Assembly (NCBI GenBank): GCA_033060915.1
Contig: CM065398.1
Coordinates: 2,303,501-2,367,500, forward strand
Source: Euryodendron excelsum
Taxonomy: Eukaryota > Streptophyta > Magnoliopsida > Ericales > Pentaphylacaceae
DNA length: 64,000 nt
Reading direction: 5' to 3'
In this document: in pieces, positions 57,849-64,000 of the stretch
How the letters are laid out: each line of letters opens with the position of its first letter
Numbering within the stretch: the first letter of the stretch is position 1
Translations under genes and position numbers: made by a program
The notes under the pieces: model-generated
The model's input: the letters and a program-made list of their open reading frames with translations, nothing else
Database searches by the model: none
Told to the model about the DNA's origin: nothing

Positions 57849-58640
57849 ATAAGAAGCATAGGAAGTTCATATTACTGAGGCAAGACAAGATATTAGCATC
57901 TGAATATGAAGCAAGTTCAATACTTTATCTCGTTTTGCACTTGCAATCATTGCAACTAAAACGAATAGGTGTTAGAAATTTGATATGGGGTTGGAGTTTC
58001 CCATTAGACAACGAATGTTTTATTTTTCAGCTAGAAAATTATACACAGTTAGTAGACAAAGCAAAGGTAACTGAGAAAGATATTCAAGAAGTTGCTATAA
58101 AGAGAGAACAATCAAAGAAAGCTCATGCTGATACTTCGTAATAAATGGGATTAGGTAGCAAATTTTCTAGTTGGCGTGGCCAGAGTTCATAATCAATTAA
58201 AAGTCCTTTGCAGCAGACTGGATTTTCTATGAAAAATGGCAAAGTTCTCCTAGTCAGAGGCAAGATTTTTCAAGACAATAACAAGGGTCAAAGAGAGAGG
58301 TTCATCTAGTTCTTATACTACAAACATGATTTGTTTGAAGCGTAGTTAGAAAGGGCATTATGCAAAAGACTGCATAGTGGCAAGAGGTGGTCCATATAAA
58401 TGTTTTACTTGTGGACAAATAAGGCATATGAAATGGGCATGTCCATAGAATATGACGGAGGCATCTGCCTATAAGTGGTAGAGGTTCATTTGGAAGTTCT
58501 CAAGGAAGACGTACGAGATCATTAGGTAGATCTACAACTCAAGGTAAAGTGTTTATTATGACACAATAGGATGTTGAGACGAGTCCAGGAGTAATGATAA
58601 GTATGCTCTCTATTTTTGATAGGGAAACACATGTTCTTAT

Positions 58641-60217
58641 TATTAGCAACCCAAGAAGGGGGTGAAATTGGGTTTTTAAAACTTTAAAGCAATAATCACA
58701 AATTAGTAATGCATAAACCAATGGAACAGTAACCTCAATGCAATATGACAATATGCAAGCAAGTTCTGATGATGATGGTAAAGATAAAAGTCAAGCAAGA
58801 AGCAATAAATAAAGACACAAGATTTTTACAGAGGTTCGTTCAACCCTTACCGACGTCCTCCCTTCTCGATCCCCATGAAGGTATTCCACTATGTAAAGTC
58901 CCTTACACAACTGCTAGTTGCTCCAACTAACCAGCTCACTTTCTTCACAAGAATTCAACCTAAACTCTCAATCCTAAGTGACGTTATCCAAGATCACTTA
59001 ATCTTATAAGTATATTGCCAAAGCTACACTCAAGCTTATAAGGGATACAACCTTATATAAGAGTAAAACAAATTTAAAGGAATCACTCTCTCCAAGTGTG
59101 TAGATGCAACTTTCAACTCAAGTGTTTAAAATAGAGTATTGATTGTAGATGGTTGAATCTTTACTTTATACACGTAATCTCTTTGTATTAATTATCATAA
59201 ATGAGCTGGAAGTCTTATATATATAACCATTCATCAAATTTAGTTGTTGGAGGTTGTTGGAGTAGCATTTAATGCGAGTTTGGCAATTCCCAGAACATCA
59301 GTCTTTGAAAGTGTCTACTAGATTTGCATGGTGTCCACTATTCTTTGGGTTGTCTTTCTTTATTTGCTTATTGTCTTCAAGGTGTTAACCAGAACCTTCC
59401 AAGGTGTTAGCACTTCATTGAAATCTTACAACTATATCTTTCGATGATGTCAACCATATTTGCAAGGCATCAACCATATCAGGGGTTATTTTTCTTCATT
59501 TGCTCACTACCTTTAAGATGTCAACCGTGACCATTTAAGGTGTCGACCATAGCTTAAAGCATACTTCATAAAGTTAAACCTTTTCAAGGTGTTAACCACA
59601 TTTAAGATGTGCTGACAAGAGCAAAGAGCAAGATCTGAGCAAATTAAGCTTTGAACAAGGTGTCAACCATAATTGCATGGTGTTGACATTAGTTATGGAC
59701 TTTCGGTGTTGACCATATATGTATGGTGTCGGCAATAACTTACAAAGTCTTCTAAGGATCTTTAATAAAGTGTCAGCCATCTTTGAAGGGTGTTGACAAT
59801 AAGTTTCAGTTTTTCAAAGAGATCTTCAACATAGATGGTTATGATGTCAACCATATTTGTAAAGTGTCAGCCATTTGTTTGAAATCTCCCAGCATTTGGC
59901 TTTTGATCAAGCTCTTCATTTTGCATTTGTATTCCAATATTCATTGATGTTCCAAGAGATCTTTGAAACCCTTCTAATAATTTTTCATGAATACTTGAAC
60001 ACTAAATAAGCTCTTGAAACCTCATAAGACCTTCTATATCTTTGAGATGGAACAAATTTATTTTTATCATGTGCAGGATAATCAACTTTTGAGCTTTACC
60101 ATGTTGTTTGTCAAAATGATTATTAACTGATTTGCACACTTAATTAAAATTGTTAGACAACAAATACATGATTTTGTTATTATCAAAATCAATATGGAGA
60201 TCAATCTTGAGTCAACA
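58641..60217 (-). mobile_element. Sirevirus-type solo LTR, reversed, exact TSD
   Basis: Minus-strand start TGTTGACTCAAG (at 60217) and end near TTGGGTTGC (58641). Target duplication CTTAT is exact at 58636-58640 and 60218-60222. Length 1577 bp. The plus-strand stretch 59330-59890 holds about fifteen decayed GGTGTCGACCAT-type words, the equivalent of the palindrome clusters in the other Sirevirus LTRs. No gene inside. Confidence 0.9.
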
Positions 60218-60222
60218 CTTAT

Positions 60223-63198
60223 AGACTCTCGTTCGACACATTAATTTGTGACATTAGCCTTTGTGATGCATGTAGAAAAATTCCCAAGTCTATTAGATTA
60301 TGGTATGTCTATATCCACCCCTGTTGGTGAGATAATTTTGGTTCAGCTAATTTATGAGAATTGTGTGATCCGTGTGGGGGTCATGGAATTGTCAGTGGAT
60401 TTACATCCTTTGGATATTTGGGATTTTGATGTGATTTTAGGAATGGATTGGTTAGCTTGCTATCATGCATCTATTGATTGTTTTCATAAGGAGGTAGTAT
60501 TAAATATGCTTGGACAACCGACATTTAGTTTTTGTAGAGATTGTAGTGTTACTCTAACTTGTCTTATTTATGCTATAAAAGCAAGAAAATTGTTAAAGAA
60601 ATGATGTCAAGGTTATTTGGCACATGTTGTGGATACCACCAAGGTCAGTATAGAATTAGTAGATGTTCTTGTGGCATGTGAATTTCCTGATGTATTTCCA
60701 GAAGAATTGTTGAGTCTACCTGTGGATAGAGAACTTGAGTTCACCATTGAGTTACTATGAGGTACAATTCCTATATCTATTGCACATTATCAGATGACAC
60801 AAATGGAATTGAAAGAGCTTAAAGTGCGGTTGCAAGATTTACTAGATAGAGGTTTTATTCGACCTATTGTATCTCCTTAGGGAGCACTAGTACTCTTTGT
60901 TAAAAAAACGGATGGAATTATGTGACTATGCATTAACTAGTGGCAGTTAAACAGCGTGACTATAAGGAACAAGTATCCTTTACTTCGTATTGATGATTTG
61001 TTTGACCAGTTACAGGGTGTAAGAGTATTTTCAAAGATTGATCTACTTTTTGGATACCATCAATTGAAAGTTAGAGATAGTGATGTTTCCAAGACTGTTT
61101 TCCATACTAGGTATGGTCACTATGAATTTCTAGTTATGCCATTTGGTTTGACTAATGCACCTGCAACTTTTATGGACATGACGAACAGAGTATTTCAGCC
61201 TTATCTTGATTCTTTTGTCATTGTATTTATTGATGATATCTTTATTTATTCATGGAGTAAAGAACATAAAAAACATTTGTATGTTATGCTGCAAACTTTT
61301 AAAAAAAAAACAACTGTATGGTAAGTTGAGAAAATATGAATTTTGGCTGAATAGTGTAGTATTTTTAGGTCACGTGATTTTCAGTGGTGGCATTCTTGTT
61401 GATCCTTAAAAGATTGAAGCAGTTATGAACTAAGAAAGGCCAAATAAGGTGACTAAAGTTCAAAATTTCTTAGGCATAGCAGGGTATTATGGTCGTTTTA
61501 TATAAGGATTCTCTACTATTGCTATGCCTTTGACTCAATTAACAAGAAAAGATGTGAAGTTGGAATGGACAAATCGTTGTGAGAAGAGTTTTCAAGAATT
61601 GAAGAACATACTAGTTTTAGCACCTGTATTAACTATTCCTTCTGAAAATGGAGGATTTGTGATTTACAGTGATGCATCTCATCAAGGATTGGGTTGTGTA
61701 TTAATGCAGCATGGAAAGGTAGTGGCATATTCATCTAGACAATTGAAAACTCATGAACGCAACTATTCTACACATGATCTTAAGTTGGCAACAATTGTAT
61801 TTGCACTAAGATTATGGAGACATTATCTTTATGGTGAGACTTATGAAATCTTTACTGATCACCAAAGTTTGAAATATTTATTTACACAAAAGGAATTGAA
61901 CTTGAGGCATGGATATAGTTAATTGAGGATTATGATTGTACTATAAATTATCATCATAGAAAAGCTAATGTGGTAGCAGCAGAAAGTCTTCGTGGAGTTT
62001 GGCACATCTTCGAGTTATTCGAATAAAACTATTTGTTGATTTAAAATCTATGAGAGTTGATTTAGCAATGAAAGATACTACAGCTTTACTAGTTACTCTT
62101 ACTTTGAAACCATTGCTTGTGGATAAAATTCAGAATGCTCAAAATTCATATCCACAGTTAATGAAGATTAAAGAGGAAGTGAAAAGTGGTGTCCGAATAG
62201 ATTTTATTATCAAAGAAGATGATGTATTGATGTTTGGGACTCGGTTGTGTGTTTCGAATGATACAAGTTTGAAGAGAGAGACTCTTGAAGAGGCTCACAT
62301 TTCAGTTTATGCTATGCACCCATGAAGTACCAAATTGTATCGTGATTTGAGTGAACATTAATGGTGGATAGGAATAAGACAAGAAATAGCATATTTTGTA
62401 GCCAAGTGTTTTATATGTCAACAATTTAAGACTAAACACCAACACCTAGCTAGTCTATTACAACCCTTACCAATTCTTGAGTGGAAATGGGCATACGTTA
62501 CTGTGGACTTTATCTCAAGTTTGCCTTTTACTCAAAGAAGGCATGATTCTATTTGGGTAATTGTGGATAGTTAACTAAATTTGCTCATTTTCTTCCTGTT
62601 AAGAAATCTTTTAGTCTTAATAGATATGCTAAATTATATGTTGATGAGATTATTAGGCTACATAGTGCACTTGTGTCTATTGTTTTTTATAAAGATCCCA
62701 AATTTACTTTTAAATTTTGGCCAAGTTTGCAACATGTTATGAGAACTTTTTTGAAATTCAATACTGCTATTCATTCTTAGACAGATGGACAGTTGGAATG
62801 TACCATCCAGACTCTTGAGGATATGCTACGAGCTTGTGTGATGGAGTTTAAAGGTAATTGAAATACTCATTTACCATTGATAGAGTTTGCTTATAATAAC
62901 AGTTACCAAGCTATCATTGAAATGGCACCATATGAAGCTTTATATGATACAAGGTGTAGAACTCCAGTATGTTGGAGTGAAGTTGGAGAAAGAAAGTTAT
63001 TAGGCCTAGACATTGTTCAAGTTACCATAGACAAAATTAAAATTATTCAAGACAAGATGAAAATAGCTCAAAGTAGATAAAAGAGTTATGCTGACAACCG
63101 AAAAAGGAATTTAGAGTTTGAAAAGGGTGATTGAGTATTCTTACGATTATCTCTTTGGAAAGGGGTTACAAGATTTAGGAAGCAGGGTAAGTTAAGTC
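60223..63198 (+). pseudogene. Chromovirus pol: protease, RT, RNase H, integrase, decayed
   Basis: Protease resumes with IDSRSTH (about 60223; the active-site Gly is Arg) and DVILGMDWL (about 60430). RT spans about 60640-61400, with [25 protein letters not shown] and FIDDIFIYS (about 61227). RNase H spans about 61650-61920: [10 protein letters not shown] and [11 protein letters not shown] are kept, but the catalytic Glu of THDLE is Lys. Integrase runs from about 62280 with its HHCC end (KCFICQQ), VTVDFISSLP, a KDPKFTFKFW block lacking the usual Asp, and GQLECTIQTLEDML. It breaks off in the C-terminal domain at 63198, where another LTR was inserted. PR-RT-RH-IN order. Nonfunctional. Confidence 0.9.
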
Positions 63199-64000
63199 TG
63201 TTGGCCTGAAGAATTAACCCAAGAGTGGGGGTGAATTGGGTTTTATAAAAATACAAACAATTTAAACCAATATGCAAATTATATAAAATCAATGGAACAG
63301 TAAACTAATGCAATGTGAGAATGTAAGCCAAATATTATGATGATGCGATCAAGATAAAGCAGTACAGTAAGTAAAGCAGAGCATGGAAAACATTGGGATT
63401 TTTAAAGAGGTTCAGTGATCCTTTGTTTATATCCTCTCTTCCTCGATTCCTTTGTGGGAATCCTCCGCTATGCAAAAACTTAACTTTTACACAACTGCTG
63501 TTTCTTAAAGTGTCAGCTCATTTTTACAAGAGTTTAGTCCAAAATCTTAATTCCCAAGTGTTTTTGTCCAAGAATCACTTCAAAACTTACAGGTTACAAC
63601 TCAACCCAACAATAAAGAATAAGTTTAATACAATGTTTACACTCTCAAGAAGTAAATGTATTAGTTACAGCTCAATTAATAACCTCACAACAAAGGAATG
63701 GAAGAACATGGCAGTGAATAACATAGAATGTTGGCAAATTTGGTGTATGGTCTTTATGATCTTGTATCTACCTCTTTAAATGCTTTAGAGACTTTGTATT
63801 TATAGTCTTGTATCATATCCAACCGTTGCAGGTAACTAGGAGATCATTTAATGTGAAATAAGTGTTGCAGAACGTTTAAAAATATTACCGTTACTGCCTA
63901 GGTTTCTTCAGGTGTCGACTCTCATATTGGGTGTCGACACTTACTTCTTCAGTTCTTTTCAATTTGTCGTTTAAGTGTCGACTCTCATATTGGGTGTCGA
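63199..64000 (-). mobile_element. Sirevirus-type LTR, reversed, continues past window end
   Basis: It starts TGTTGGCC at 63199 inside the chromovirus integrase, with the AACCCAAGAG/GTGAATTGGG block seen at the ends of all Sirevirus LTRs here. At 63911-64000 are four GTGTCGAC words, three or more intact, so this copy looks younger than the one at 58641. The left flank AAGTC (63194-63198) should be repeated beyond the window. Whether it is a solo LTR or a full element cannot be seen. Confidence 0.85.

Larger units (their letters stand above)
52514..58640 (+). pseudogene. Chromovirus gag and start of protease, in pieces
   Basis: The ATG at 52514 opens gag, read in three pieces: 52514-52888, 56420 to about 56561, and about 57849-58640. 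The middle of gag (WLMRMKQLF at about 52803; EEEAHHLWEATE at about 56427; NYTQLVDKAKVTEKDIQEV at about 58035) is of Tekay type. Two zinc knuckles follow: a degenerate one at 58332-58373 (second Cys replaced) and an intact CFTCGQIRHMKWAC at 58401-58442. The protease start is at about 58550. Stops and shifts throughout. Interrupted by two insertions listed separately and, at 58641, by a solo LTR. Confidence 0.82.

Overview
The window is plant nuclear DNA, probably from a eudicot with a repeat-rich genome. The evidence is one intron-containing PLATZ zinc-finger gene in an AT-rich stretch full of small inverted-repeat transposons, flanked by two nests of decayed LTR retrotransposons. No rRNA, tRNA, CRISPR or bacterial-type operon was seen. 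I could not fix the species.

Left nest (1 to about 26.0 kb). The oldest layer is an Athila-like Ty3/gypsy element, seen as gag (14920-15013, resuming at 19625), protease, reverse transcriptase (RT), RNase H and integrase up to about 25970. A Ty1/copia Sirevirus sits in its gag: partial 5' LTR 1-1514, gag-pol 1570-6321, an extra ORF after pol 6823-8130, four polypurine tracts, 3' LTR 8892-14919. The Sirevirus 3' LTR was split by a 4.3-kb solo LTR (9378-13655). A related 4.6-kb solo LTR lies in the Athila gag (15014-19624, TSD CCTTA). A reversed Sirevirus-type solo LTR splits the Athila RT (21723-23857, TSD GAGAG). All reading frames carry stops and frameshifts.

Middle (26.0-47.6 kb). A Cys/His-rich ORF of unknown origin lies at 26239-26634, followed 114 bp later by an A tract. 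The one convincing host gene is a PLATZ transcription factor on the minus strand (34372-37027, four exons, 250 aa, both zinc-binding signatures complete). Around it are hAT-type MITEs with exact 8-bp target duplications (33314-33691, 42240-42770), other inverted-repeat elements, a 1.8-kb Mutator-like element with an exact 9-bp duplication and a GC-richer cargo ORF (39304-41087), an RNase H fragment (about 43.2-43.6 kb) and a hAT transposase C-terminal relic (47594-47885).

Right nest (47.9-64.0 kb). A chromovirus (Tekay-like) Ty3/gypsy element is the base layer. A pol tail and polypurine tract run directly into an LTR (48127-52342), which is followed by a primer-binding site and gag, so one LTR serves two element bodies. 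It is broken by a chromovirus-type solo LTR (49126-51650, TSD GGATC), a reversed giant solo LTR (52889-56419), an unclassified insertion with CCGTACGTACGG palindromes (about 56562-57848), a reversed Sirevirus-type solo LTR (58641-60217, TSD CTTAT) and another that runs off the window (from 63199).

The recurring theme is regulatory. Several unrelated repeat families carry clusters of CpG-centred palindromes (GTGTCGACAC, GGCGCC/AGTGGCGC, CCGTACGTACGG), in two families just upstream of a TATA box. The Sirevirus has the same GTGTCGACAC plus TATA plus pyrimidine-leader arrangement a second time, inside the element, immediately before its extra ORF.
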